Shown piece by piece: positions 32,846 to 43,241 of a DNA stretch of 64,000 nucleotides; within the stretch, counting starts at the first letter, position 1; the number at the start of each line of letters is the position of its first letter. The stretch is from the NCBI GenBank assembly GCA_958510875.1, contig OY294068.1, positions 13,803,282 to 13,867,281 on the forward strand, given 5' to 3'. The translations under genes were made by a program, and so were the position numbers. The stretch is from Endomychus coccineus. Lineage: Eukaryota; Arthropoda; Insecta; Coleoptera; Endomychidae. The notes under the pieces were generated by a model. The model saw only the letters and a program-made list of their open reading frames with translations, did not search any database and had not been told where the DNA came from.

Positions 32846-33685
32846 ATGAGCATTTTAGACAATTTTAGGTACATTTTAGAAGAATTAAGAGTTTTTAATA
32901 GGAATCTTAACAAAGACAATAGTGTTAGAAAATCAGATTTAACCGCTACTAGGAGGAAATTAGATAAGTTAAATGTAATAACAGGAAATTTTAAGCTTGA
33001 GAAGGACATATTTAACAGAGAACAACATGAACAAAACTTAATTTCAGAAGCAAGGAAATACACAGGTTCAATAGAGAATTTAATTGAAAGTATAAAAACT
33101 AGTTTAACCGAAAGATTAAATTTAATTGATTCAGTTGTTCAAGCGTCAAATATGTCTGAGAAGTTTGATTTACGCACCTCGACCTCGTTACTTCCAGTAA
33201 TGAATGGAAATAATGACGTCACGAAACAATTAATCGATGCTATCGAATTATACAGCGACATGCTAGATAATTCTGGGAGGGTATTTTTAATAAATTTCGT
33301 TTTGAAAACTAGGCTGAGCCAAAATGCAAAACTAAGAGTCAAGAAAGCATACGACTCAGTTGAGGCATTGGTTCAGGACATAAAAAATAAACTGCTTACG
33401 AGAAAATCGGAGGCTGCCCTCGCAAATGAATTCCATAGCGCAAAGCAAGGAATCAAAGGCATTGATAGTTTTGGAGGAACTGTTGAAGGTTTATTGGTAG
33501 ATCTAACAGTAGCACAAGCGAAAGGAAACGAAGAAACAGCAAATATCTTGAGATCGGTAAACGAAAGATTAGCTGAAAACATTTTCGAAAATGGTCTAAA
33601 CAATAACGACCTGCGCACAATAGTAAAGGCTAGAAATTGGGTCTGCACTCATAGAACTACCAGAGTACTAGAGTTGTGTAACTAG
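32846..33685 (+). CDS. gag-like protein of a Gypsy-type retrotransposon, C-terminus altered
   Basis: ATG at 32846 opens 279 codons. The product is largely alpha-helical and charged: an N-terminal coiled region, then a capsid-like part with QLIDAIELYSDMLDN, FVLKTRLSQNAKLRVKKAY, NKLLTRKSEAALANEF and IDSFGGTVEGLLVDLTVAQA. Towards the end, VNERLAENIFENGLNNNDLR and TIVKARN are followed by an unrelated Thr/Arg-rich tail and stop, suggesting a frameshift or truncation before the nucleocapsid end. No protease, RT or integrase follows within 4 kb. It resembles the capsid region of insect Ty3/Gypsy gag proteins. Expression is possible, but mobility would need proteins from elsewhere. Confidence 0.55.
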   Translation: MSILDNFRYILEELRVFNRNLNKDNSVRKSDLTATRRKLDKLNVITGNFKLEKDIFNREQHEQNLISEARKYTGSIENLIESIKTSLTERLNLIDSVVQASNMSEKFDLRTSTSLLPVMNGNNDVTKQLIDAIELYSDMLDNSGRVFLINFVLKTRLSQNAKLRVKKAYDSVEALVQDIKNKLLTRKSEAALANEFHSAKQGIKGIDSFGGTVEGLLVDLTVAQAKGNEETANILRSVNERLAENIFENGLNNNDLRTIVKARNWVCTHRTTRVLELCN

Positions 33686-34577
33686 TGTAAGTATTCTTTC
33701 ACGTACTTCTTTTCTTACTAAAGTTAAGCTATCGATTCACTTATTCATGTTATTAAGCATATAATGTTCAGCATCTACTGCGGATATTATCCGGAAACGA
33801 CGGATACTTTTAACGCAGACAAGACACAATGAGCGTATGGTTAAACCATGGTTGCGAAGGGACACTCACATATATTCATGATATCGCTTAGCATCAGCAA
33901 ATCGTGGGACAAAACAGAGTGATGTATGAGCAGGACCTCCCACTGAACAATTTGCCAACATTATAGCCGCACTAATGGTGCTATTGTGCGTGTGCTACTG
34001 AATCGTCCGTGCTTACATTGTTACTCTGATGGCTTTAGGTTCTTCTTTTCTATGCAGGTCATTTTTATAATATACGAGTCTCTGGCAGTACATCACCAAC
34101 AATTTTGATTCTGCTTTCATTTCATTGGGATCAATAAATATACAAAATTATTCTAACCGTTTTACTGAATGCTAAAAATGGATCGTGCCTAATGAACCGA
34201 TCCAATCCTAATTTAATAAATAATTAGTACATGTTTAGGAAAGAAGAGAGTAAATGCTTTATTATTCATTATGACTAAATGCAGGTTTGTAATGAATTTG
34301 AATGGAGCTGTTCGTTACTTTGTGATATTCCGATTTTACAGATAAAAACACATAATATAGAATAGTATACTTCGTTGTACTTGTAAGCCCTGCAGTGCTA
34401 TGCTGCTAAACGGCTATAAACCTGGCTATAAGTATAGCCGACTATAGATATAGACCAAAAATTATAGTCTATTGGTATTCTATTAATTCTAATTTAAGTC
34501 GGACTATAAATATAAATCGACTAGAAGAAAGACTATAGCGTTTTCAATGTAGCTTTATCTTATATACCGGCAACGCT
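33686..34577. other. unassigned spacer
   Basis: Begins with the remaining 3' part of the gag-like element. A short frame near 33930-34002 ends in the hydrophobic stretch NIIAALMVLLCVCY but lacks a start. A TATAGC-rich stretch at 34420-34550 has small inverted pairs. No gene recognised. Confidence 0.4.
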
Positions 34578-34586
34578 GCATATTTT

Positions 34587-34750
34587 GGATCTAGGAATTT
34601 TCTTCGAAAGCAATTCTGCGAAAACAATTCTTCGAAAATAATTCTTCGAAAAACAATTCTTCGAAAATGCAATTCTTCGAATACCATATTCTTCGAATAA
34701 ACAATTCTTCGACTAATAATTCTTCGAATAACAATTCTTCGAAGTATCCA
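34587..34750 (+). repeat. MULE left terminal inverted repeat made of tandem motifs
   Basis: About nine units of the type AATTCTTCGAA spaced 13-16 bp, from 34609 to 34743, following the 22-bp outer end. The spacing words (AAAAC, AATA, ATGC, ACCAT, TAAAC) recur in mirror order in the right repeat. Confidence 0.9.
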
Positions 34751-34767
34751 AAAGGAATGACTTTGTT

Positions 34768-35036
34768 CAGAGATTTAAATCAGGTATAATTTATCTAATC
34801 CCAAGTTTGCAACTGACGATAATCCCTTGGATTGTGTTCCATAAAATAAAATTAGTTTTAATTTAACCCTGTGCAAGTAAATATGGATGCAGAATTTGTT
34901 TGTGATATAAATCAGGTATAATTTATCTAATCCCAAGTTTGCAACTGACCTGAGTGGGTATAAAAGGGATTGTGTTCCATAAAATAAAATTAGTTTTAAT
35001 TTAACCCTGTGCAAGTAAATATGGATGCAGAATTTG
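34768..35036 (+). repeat. tandem duplication of the MULE promoter and start region
   Basis: A block of about 130 bp (34768-34902) is repeated at 34907-35036, including CAGGTATAATTTATCTAATC and the first codons of the transposase (ATGGATGCAGAATTTGTTTG). In the first copy the decoy start soon meets a stop. The segment between GCAACTGAC and GATTGTG differs: only the second copy has a TATAAAAG box. Confidence 0.88.
34959..34966 (+). promoter_or_regulatory. TATA box of the MULE transposase
   Basis: TATAAAAG, 55 bp before the ATG at 35021, present only in the second copy of the duplicated leader. Confidence 0.5.
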
Positions 35037-36415
35037 TTTGTTCAGAAAAAGGAAAAGGTAAATTGTTGTTCGAGGGACATTTTTATTTTAAAGATGTTGA
35101 AAAAGGTGAAAAAGTGTATTGGAAGTGCGCATTTTTTGAAAAAAGAAAAACAAACTGTCCAGCGAGAATAATTACTGTCGACGATAAAATCAGTAAAATA
35201 ACAAAAGAACATAATCATATTGCTGACGCCTCAGAGGTGGAAGCGACCAAAGTGTACGAAAAAATTCGAATCAACTCGAAAATAAGTAATGATCCTCCGC
35301 ACAGAATTATATCAATTGCTTCGACTACATGTTCCATAACGGCAGCTCCCAAGCTTCCAAGTGTTAGCAGTATGAAACGGAGTATTCGCAATATCAGACA
35401 AAAAAAAGGACCAGCTCTTCCTACTAATAGAAGCGAAATAATATTTTTGGAGGAATATACGAAAACCTACAAAAATGAAAATTTTTTGCTATATGCTGCC
35501 GGTCCAGTGGACGAGAGAATATTAATTTTTACTACAGAACAAAATCTCCAATTATTGTCTAACAGTAAGCATTGGTATATTGATGGCACATTTAAAACCG
35601 TGCCGTTATTATTCCAACAATTACTAACCGTTCACGGACTGCAACACAATTTATCGGTACCTTTAGTTTATGCACTCTTACCAAAAAAATCAGAACGAAT
35701 TTATGATCAATTTTTTCAAGAACTTAAAAATTTGAAATCATCTTTAGTGCCTGCAACGATTACCACTGACTTCGAAAAAGCATTGATTAATGCCTGCAAT
35801 AGTGCTTTTCCAAGTTGTAGAAAAAGAGGCTGTTTTTTCCACTTCACTCAATACATTTCTCGAATGATTCAAAGGAATGGATTAAAAAAACGCTATGAGA
35901 CTGACAGTGAATTTGCTTTCAAAGTAAAAATGTTGTGTGCTATTGCTTTTGTCCCAGTGGATGATATAGTTATGGCTTTTGAACAATTATATGATAGTGA
36001 AATATTTCCGTCAGAAGCCGAAAGTGTTATTAATTATTTTGAAGATACGTGGATTGGGCGACCAAATCGGAAACAGCGAAAACCACCACAATATCCATAC
36101 GAATTGTGGAATCTATATCAAACAGTTTTGGATGATTTACCGAGAACAAATAATTCGGTAGAAGGATGGCATCGAAGTTTTGAAACACAAGTATCAGCAG
36201 TTCACCCCAACTTGTGGAAATTTATAAAATGTATAAAAAATGAGCAAAGTCTAAATGAACTTCGTGTAGAACAATATTTAAGCGGATTTGAACCACAAAC
36301 ACCAAGAAAGAAGTACAAAGATTGTAATCAACGAATCAAAACTCTTGTAAATCAGTATGATAAAAATAATATAATAGAATACATTAGAGGTTTAGCTCAC
36401 AACATATCATATTAA
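35021..36415 (+). CDS. MULE transposase with FLYWCH zinc finger
   Basis: ATG at 35021 gives an intact 464-residue protein; the in-frame GTG 12 bp upstream is not a eukaryotic start. Residues 14-70 are a FLYWCH-type zinc finger (F21, W34-x-C36, C46, H64-x-H66), which would bind the element ends. The MULE DDE domain follows: D188 in WYIDGTFKT, D250 in TTDFEKAL, the C-x2-H motif at C271/H274 (GCFFHFTQ), and E381 in TNNSVEGWHRSF. FLYWCH plus MULE is a known pairing in animal Mutator-like elements and their domesticated relatives. No internal stops or frameshifts. A poly(A) signal AATAAA lies about 105 bp after the stop. The enzyme would act in the nucleus, cutting at the flanking inverted repeats. 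Confidence 0.9.
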   Translation: MDAEFVCSEKGKGKLLFEGHFYFKDVEKGEKVYWKCAFFEKRKTNCPARIITVDDKISKITKEHNHIADASEVEATKVYEKIRINSKISNDPPHRIISIASTTCSITAAPKLPSVSSMKRSIRNIRQKKGPALPTNRSEIIFLEEYTKTYKNENFLLYAAGPVDERILIFTTEQNLQLLSNSKHWYIDGTFKTVPLLFQQLLTVHGLQHNLSVPLVYALLPKKSERIYDQFFQELKNLKSSLVPATITTDFEKALINACNSAFPSCRKRGCFFHFTQYISRMIQRNGLKKRYETDSEFAFKVKMLCAIAFVPVDDIVMAFEQLYDSEIFPSEAESVINYFEDTWIGRPNRKQRKPPQYPYELWNLYQTVLDDLPRTNNSVEGWHRSFETQVSAVHPNLWKFIKCIKNEQSLNELRVEQYLSGFEPQTPRKKYKDCNQRIKTLVNQYDKNNIIEYIRGLAHNISY

Positions 36416-36739
36416 TCTATAATATTTTTATTACCTTGGTATTTGATAGTATTTATGTCATTTATCTGTAATTTTTACTGTAACCTTTTACTGTACTGTA
36501 AACTTTTACTGTAATTTATTAATAAAATGTTGACATAATTATAACAAATAAAAAAAGTAGTGTTTTATTTCCAGTTCCTAATAACCCCACATTTATAGGT
36601 ATTCTCAAAAAACAAAATGACCTTATAATTTTCATTTATTATTAGTATGTTCCGCATCATACGTTTATATATCATGCGAGAAATATTGATTATTGTCTAA
36701 TGAAAACTTATCCCAGATTTTAGTAAATCCAAATAATAA

Positions 36740-36885
36740 AGCTGTCGAAGAATTATTAGTCGAAGAATTGTTTATTCGAAGAATATGGTATTCGAAGAAT
36801 TGCATTTTCGAAGAATTGTTTTTCGAAGAATTGTTTTCGAAGAATTGTTTTCGAAGAATTGCTTTCGAAGAATTTTTCGGATACC
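36740..36885 (+). repeat. MULE right terminal inverted repeat made of tandem motifs
   Basis: TTCGAAGAATT-type units in the opposite orientation to the left end, eight or nine units, ending GGATACC at 36885 directly before the GCATATTTT duplication. Confidence 0.9.
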
Positions 36886-36907
36886 GCATATTTTATATAT
36901 TTGACAA

Positions 36908-37042
36908 ATGACAACAGTAATTGGCAGTTTTATAGGAATTATCGTATGGGTTATGTGCTTGATATGTATAGACATTATTCACAGATTCATATTTCACATT
37001 TTCTGTTTACGATTAAAAAGAAGTGGATATAGAAGGACATAA
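36908..37042 (+). CDS. very small hydrophobic protein with basic tail (unassigned)
   Basis: ATG at 36908 gives 44 residues: a hydrophobic N-terminal half (GSFIGIIVWVMCLICIDII) and a basic end (LRLKRSGYRRT). Its stop is followed at once by ATGTAAGTA, a splice-donor-like sequence, as in the gap after the 79-residue membrane ORF at 32.6 kb. I do not recognise it. The parallel suggests the small first ORF of a second LTR element interrupted upstream by the MULE, but this is speculative, and a chance ORF is possible. Confidence 0.3.
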   Translation: MTTVIGSFIGIIVWVMCLICIDIIHRFIFHIFCLRLKRSGYRRT

Positions 37043-38249
37043 TGTAAGTACAAAGAATTTTCAAGATTAGTCATCCACGGAAGTCTACTATTCAAAAAAG
37101 TACAAAGAATATAATATGTTCGGTCCTATATCTCATTCATATTGTTATTTATTTATGGAGAATGCAAGAAGAGGTCTCGGTCTTCCGAAGAGCAAATAGA
37201 GTTTTTATTGAAGTTTATATTGAAGAATAAAGAATTTGTTGCCACAGGAAAATTTGTTAATATACGGGGTAAAGAAAATAAAAAATATTTGTGATTCCTT
37301 AATTGTTGAAATAAGTGGTGATAATATTTTGTCTAATCCGTCTTCCTGCTGCTCTATCTTCAGCATTGCATTAGCAATATTCACTAAAATCTGAGGCACT
37401 GGCTCTATCTCTTGTTCTTCCATGCGTATTTGGGCCCTGAGAGTATTTCCAATTGGCATTAATAAACTGGTTTGGTTATGAAGAACAAGTACAATAATAT
37501 AAAATTATGGCAACATAGTTACCATATTCAGTGGAACTGGAAACAATGAATAAAATCAATTGGCTTTGTAATATTTTTTTCGCTGTTACAGATTTACTGT
37601 AAAAATGTATTTACTTGCCAAAATACGTTATTATGTTCATAGGGATAACATACCTGGTAAATACACTTTTGATTTTGACTGTGAAATTGGTTCTCAAGGT
37701 ATTGACTACTTAATTTTAGTTTCAAATGTATGTACCAACGAACTCGGATATACTAGAGTTAGTCAGTCTATTCGTAACTACGGAATTTTGTATCGCCAAC
37801 ATGACGTGTAGAAATCCAGTACGAATAGAGGAATAGTACCCCACGGCATAGGCGTGTATTGTATAGGGTATTTTAAACAGATTTCCAGGGTACCCCACGC
37901 CACGGGCAGACTATTTATAAGGCAGTAAGGTACGTTTTTTTTTAAACTGTTAAAACATCAAAAATGAAAACTTTATAACCAATATTAACAGTGTAGTTGT
38001 AGACATAGAAGAATGTTAATGACAAATGTGGGTTTCTTCCATGTTTTACAGAAAAAGACTGGTATTTTGGCAATTAAACTGATTCACTTACTGACCACAT
38101 TTGTATAATAGTATGGTCGTTTCATGGAAGTCACAATAGTGAATTCAGAAAACATTCTGAAGACTTCCAATAACGAAATTTTGATGACATACACTCGAAA
38201 AATTTAAATTTTGACCTTTTTTCGCTTCTCGTGAGATAGGTAGGTACCT
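37043..38249. other. unassigned stretch with two small open frames
   Basis: Minus strand 37459-37205 encodes 84 residues from an ATG, with an acidic-amphipathic start (RMEEQEIEPVPQILVNIANA). Plus strand 37605-37811 encodes 68 residues from an ATG (YLLAKIRYYVHRDNIPGKYT at its start), preceded by a TTACAG acceptor-like site. Neither matches a family I know; either may be part of an unrecognised element or chance. Confidence 0.3.
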
Positions 38250-38860
38250 GTTACTTTGAATTCAGGTCCTCTTCCCCAGCTACCACGGCTTTTTATGCAT
38301 TTCAGTAGGATGGTTCATAGTACCCATGCACTCCGTAACTTCAGTAATAGGTTTGCTGTACTCTTTAGGAGATGGTCGAATATTGCTTGTCTTTACAATC
38401 TAATGTCTCGCAGTTTGACTGTATGTGTTTGGCGATACTTGCCCCTTTACCTCAGATCTTCATTGTTAAGCGCCATTTTGGGCAGGTGTCTTCTTATTTT
38501 GAGCTGTGACCAGTAAGCAGACATGTTCTTATTTGGACCTAGTTACTGCTCACCTTGAGTGGTTCTTCAGTGTTCTTTTATTTTATTGTGGTTCGATCCA
38601 GATCCATATGCATCCTCGGACAGTGGTTTTTGTCACTAGGAATACAGGTTCTTGATCTGAAGTTGATGACCAATTTTTGGCTGGTTCATCAGCTTTTTAA
38701 TTGCCCTGATGGGACCCAGATCAAAAATAGTTTGAGTTCTGCTGGGCATTCCTTTGTCAGTCTCGATATCACTTTTGGATTCATGTTATTTACGTTAAGT
38801 GTAAAGTTACATAGATACACATACATTTTCTAACGTTCCGCCGAGCGTTGGGTTTTTGTA
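38250..38860 (-). pseudogene. LINE RNase H/C-terminal region relic
   Basis: Minus-strand fragments such as HSQLKIRRHLPKMALNNEDL (near 38510-38450) resemble the TGHxxLxxHLxxMGL-x-ND segment after the RNase H domain of insect LINEs. Upstream pieces near 38830-38560 fit the linker before it. Many stops; family call is weak. Confidence 0.4.
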
Positions 38861-40189
38861 ATAATAAATCTGAACTTAAATTAAATTAGATTTAATATTC
38901 CCCAAATAAGTGAATAGGTTCGGAATCCTATCTCACTGCTTGTAACACTTGAAGTTGTAACAGTCGGCTGGGTATTATTTCAGGTAGCGTTAATACCTCA
39001 TCGACGTGTTATATGAATTTTAAAATTGTTTGTTGGGACCTGTTCGGGTATCAGAGATCTTAGTTGATCCGTGTACCCTTAAGGTTCTTTTAAGCTGCCA
39101 CCACTAGGCGTATATTTCAGCCCACCTAGAAGCTGTTTTTAACTACTTTGATCCCTTGATCTCTTTCAAGGGACCGCCTCGTACAATTTCTTATACGTAT
39201 ATTTTCATATCTATTCAAGCGTAAATTCTGATGGTCGCATTCGCTGATAGGTGATTAGGAATTACCAGTTAAACTCGTAAATCAAATTAAAAATAATAAA
39301 TATATATTGAATAAAAGAAAATTAACAAAAAATTTGATACACTAACCAACGACGAACGATTATAACATCAATCCAAAATTTGGTTGAAGGAATGATAGCA
39401 TAGATTTAAAAAGATGTCAAGTTCAGGTTGACCCCAAGTGGGAACCTGAGAAATTATCAATGTCGCTAGTACTAACCCCTTCGCCAGCGAGCGAGTTCTT
39501 GTCCATGTTCTCTTTAGAGAGTTAAAATAAATGAAGGACTAATTAGCACAACCCCGAACAGTGATCGGTTTCGCGCTCGATCACGCCGATGATTGAATAA
39601 ATAATGTTCAAAATCAAAGGATTCCTCCCTTTCTGGTGAGCTGGGATAAGCCTAACGACATGATACTCTATTATCTCCCCTAAGTAATCTCCGATAAGCG
39701 GAATATGTATAGACACTCAAAATAGCCTGAATGGCAGGAAAAAATTATATCAACAAATAAAACAGTGGCGGGCGGAACATGATCTGAATGGTAAATAACC
39801 ACATTATATTATATTGCCGATTCCGAGGTTGAAGACAATATAACAGTTGTTCTTTGGCAATCAAAATGCACTTACCCTGTTGGTCTAATATCACCATTTC
39901 ATCTCGCCCCTTGTAGAAATACTCACAAAGGATTTAAACACTCGGTTTCTACATCGGATTGAATTTAGTATGATAGAAAATTGTCACAAAATGATTTTCA
40001 AATAAGGGTACAAACACTTTACGCGTGACGCGGAAGACGCGAACAAGTCCAGCACTGCTTTAGCCCCCCCGGGGATGTATAACCCTTGTTGCATTGTTAA
40101 TTTAATATCTATAAATTTCTTGAACTTAATTTGTATATTCTGGACAAACATTATGGTAATTGATTTGATTTAATGCAACAATGAGCATC
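38861..40189. other. unassigned stretch
   Basis: No gene recognised. Small GC-richer patches near 39560 and 40020-40075 have no identifiable content. Confidence 0.4.
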
Positions 40190-40505
40190 CCTGTGGACAT
40201 AAAGCAAGCTGGCCTTACCGACAAGTACCTGGTGGAGAACTAACTGAGAAGGGGGTTGAGAACTGTCTTTTTTCCTCAAAGTAATTAGTTTTTGTGAAAT
40301 CATTGAAGCGGGGGCCACCCTACGCGCAATCTTGGAAAATATGTTCAATTTTGAATTCCGGGATCAGAACACGCCCATGAAATATAACAACAGCCAATAG
40401 GAATCTAACTAGGCGAAAGAATTGCTCTGTTCAACTCCACGTGAACTTTTCCTGACTCAGGGAAAAAAGTACCATTGACATCGTGCCGTGATTACGTTTG
40501 TAAAA
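40190..40505 (-). repeat. dispersed repeat, inverted relative to copies at 42.5 and 44.7 kb
   Basis: 40190-40320 reversed matches 44665-44780 (CCCCGCTTCA..., AATTACTTTGAG.AAAAAAG). 40410-40500 matches 42490-42560 reversed (TCAACTCCACNTG, CCTGACTCAGGGAAAA). These are pieces of one or two moderately old repeat families of unknown class. Confidence 0.5.
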
Positions 40506-42489
40506 CATGGTTCATGGCTGACCGGCCAATGATACTGGAAAGAGGACTCAGATTATCGTCGCTAGGTCTGTCTGGTATATCGTGTTCAAGATATAATAAT
40601 TTATAAAATTTTCAATTTGAAATTAAATCAATATTATTCAAAGGCCCCAAAACAAAAAGTAATAATCCGTCGGATTATTACAAATGGTGGAAACAGTTTC
40701 AGGACGGCCTGACACGTGCAAATCATAAAAATTATCAGGATCCTTCCCTGTTGGTATATACTGCCTAATGAGTGACAAAGTCAAAATCTCAATTGCTTAT
40801 TTTGTGTGTTGTAAAACCAGATAGGACGATATTAGCTATAGGTAGGTAGGTACCTACAACTTACAAATTCTTTTAACGAGGCAGTTAAATAAATGAAATT
40901 AAATAAGCTGATTTCCATTGAAAATCTTGCCGCAACTGCAGAACTAATCGATATAGACTAAATAAAATTTTGCCAACAAATATTATGAAGTTCAATCTTA
41001 TATAGCTGAGCTTTTTACTTCGCATTCTTCGTACACAGTGTTGAAATTGTTATCGTGTGGAATATTACCTACAGCGAACGAGAAATGAATGATAGATAGG
41101 AGCAGAGTCAGCTAATGCGGTTAGGAAAATCGTTTCATCGGAGTCATCGGACCAGCCAAATTGATCTACCCAAACGCTTTCCAAATGTGTTAAAGCGTCG
41201 GTCCTGCTAGCTTTCTTGTAATGGGCGGAGTATCCGCAAATTGCAACATTGCGGTCGACGTTTTCATCTTTATGTTGCTTTTTACGATCCGTCCAATTTG
41301 CGAGGAAAAATACTCTCTCGGAAATGTCGAAGCAGATGTCCTCTTTCGATGTTTTAAGGGAAGCTTATCCTCGCCGGTTCTATATAAATTGCAAGTATAA
41401 TGACCTGCGCTTTCTTTATAATAATATTGCCAAGTAAACACACAAGTCAAATGTAATCAAACGCCGAGAGCATGAACAAATGAGTTGTTTCTGTGTAAAA
41501 TATCATCGAGTGAATACTAGGGGTTGTTTATTGCCTAATTTTTCAGAATATGGATTGTAAACAGGCTTTAGAAACCTGTATAAAATATATAATTTGCATA
41601 TCAATAACATAAAGTTTTCCAGAGCTAGAGTTTTATAACCATCAAAGTCTATTAACTTCTTGTTATTAGGCATGGACAATTCAACATTTACAAAAATATA
41701 AACAAATATCAATTTTTATTCTGCGAAGGACAGTTATCCAACCATATAGTTGTATTGTTTATTTTTTTTATTGTTCAAAAAAGCGTAAATCGCTAAAATT
41801 ACTTTTTCTTTGTTACATCCGACCACAACTTCATGCCCTAATATTTGATTTATTGATGTTTCCTCTCGTTCTTCTCATGAATATAACATCCTAGAACGTT
41901 TCAAAAATACTTATTCTCCTCCACAATGATTTTGAGCTGTCAATCATGTCAACGTTAACTGACGTCTTCTTAAGGGGTTATCATGCTTAACAAATATGAT
42001 AGAGGATAAACTATTTTTTGTTTTTGCACCACATGAAACATGGCATAAAAGATGTACAAGGTATATCTTCTTTTTAAGCAGATATCACACTTAGTAGTAC
42101 GCTCATCTGTGCGCCTTAAAAAACTAGATAGAATGAGATAAAGAACTTTGAAATACAATTTTATTACTTCCTCACTAATAATATACGAGAAGTAATGAAA
42201 TATCAGTTTGTTATTAACACTGGAGTATGTTGTATATCATCTGCGATGTTGTGGAAGATACTCTAAATAAGGCGACTATTTAACACCAACTGTAATAATT
42301 CGAGATTATTAGTTTTGAGTCCTTTGAATAATTCAATTTAATTCGAAATGAAGTTCATAAATTATTATATCTTGGTTAGATATAGATAGAACATACGAAA
42401 AGTCAGGCCTACCGAATGTCTGCTTCGTGATTCGATCTCTCTTTTCCGGAGCACCGACTTCTAGGCCAGCAAGGAATCATGCTTAGCAA
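40506..42489. other. unassigned stretch
   Basis: About 2 kb without recognisable genes. A small open frame at 41450-41190 on the minus strand is unassigned. Confidence 0.4.
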
Positions 42490-42610
42490 ACATAAGCACA
42501 GTACGAGACCAGTGGTACTTTTCCCTGAGTCAGGAGAAATCCATGTGGAGTTGAAAAGAGTCGTTTTAATAACGTATGAGCGGGGTCTGCCTCCGGGATT
42601 CTAAATTAAA
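42490..42610 (+). repeat. dispersed repeat copy
   Basis: Inverted partner of 40345-40505, sharing CCCTGAGTCAGGA and TGTGGAGTTGAA blocks. Confidence 0.5.
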
Positions 42611-43241
42611 CGTATTTTTGTAATTTGCCTCCATTTTGATTTTCTAATTGACCCATTAACGAACGCAACGTCATCACTCGCCGTGTCTTAATATCCAATA
42701 AAGCACGGAACTTTTTACGAAAATTTTTAGGTTGGCGAGCTTGATGCGGAATTATCTTGTCATAATTATGTCCGTTTAAATGACAGTGTCGAGCGTCAAC
42801 AACTTAAGAAGAGAAAGTCGCCGACGTGTCCAGTGGAAAAATTGATTTCAGCTAATACACAATATGTTTTAGATATTTGTACTAATAGTCGTTTTCTAGT
42901 GTTATTGCTCTTTCCAGTAGAGACGAAACTAAAATTACGGAAACAATGGTTTTATAGAAATGGAATTCATGGCAGAACATTGTGGAAGATCAAACAATTT
43001 TATAATGTGTAATACGTTCGCAATAAATAATATTAAAGTTTATAATTTCGCTTTATTTATACACAGTAATTAAATTATTTGAATAAACGCGCCACGGTGC
43101 GCTGCAGGCTGCCATCTACTTTCCACGGCACTGTGTTTTGAAGTTATTAACCATTGACCAAAGTCCAGAACTGAAGAAGAATAATTAACAATCAACAACG
43201 TAAATAATAAATGTTTTATTGCTAACGAAGACAACTTAATT
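42611..43241. other. 3' flank of the Crypton
   Basis: No second gene recognised. The element's right boundary probably lies here, but no terminal structure is visible. Confidence 0.35.

Larger units (their letters stand above)
34587..36885 (+). mobile_element. complete Mutator-like (MULE) transposon
   Basis: A 2299-bp element with a perfect 9-bp target duplication, GCATATTTT at 34578-34586 and 36886-36894. It ends in long terminal inverted repeats that are themselves built of tandem copies of an AATTCTTCGAA motif, and holds one intact transposase ORF on the plus strand. Ends read GGATCTAGGAATTTTCTTCG (left) and GGTATCCGAAAAATTCTTCG (right, reversed). The 9-bp duplication and the MULE transposase agree. 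Everything needed for activity appears present. Confidence 0.92.

Noticed and set aside
34775..35014. Minus-strand frame with a repeated peptide
   Set aside because: The repeat is explained by the tandem duplication of the MULE leader; the frame is antisense to it.
36665..36975. Overlapping open frames rich in Asn/Ser/Lys at the MULE right end
   Set aside because: They are translations of the tandem AATTCTTCGAA motifs in the inverted repeat, not genes.
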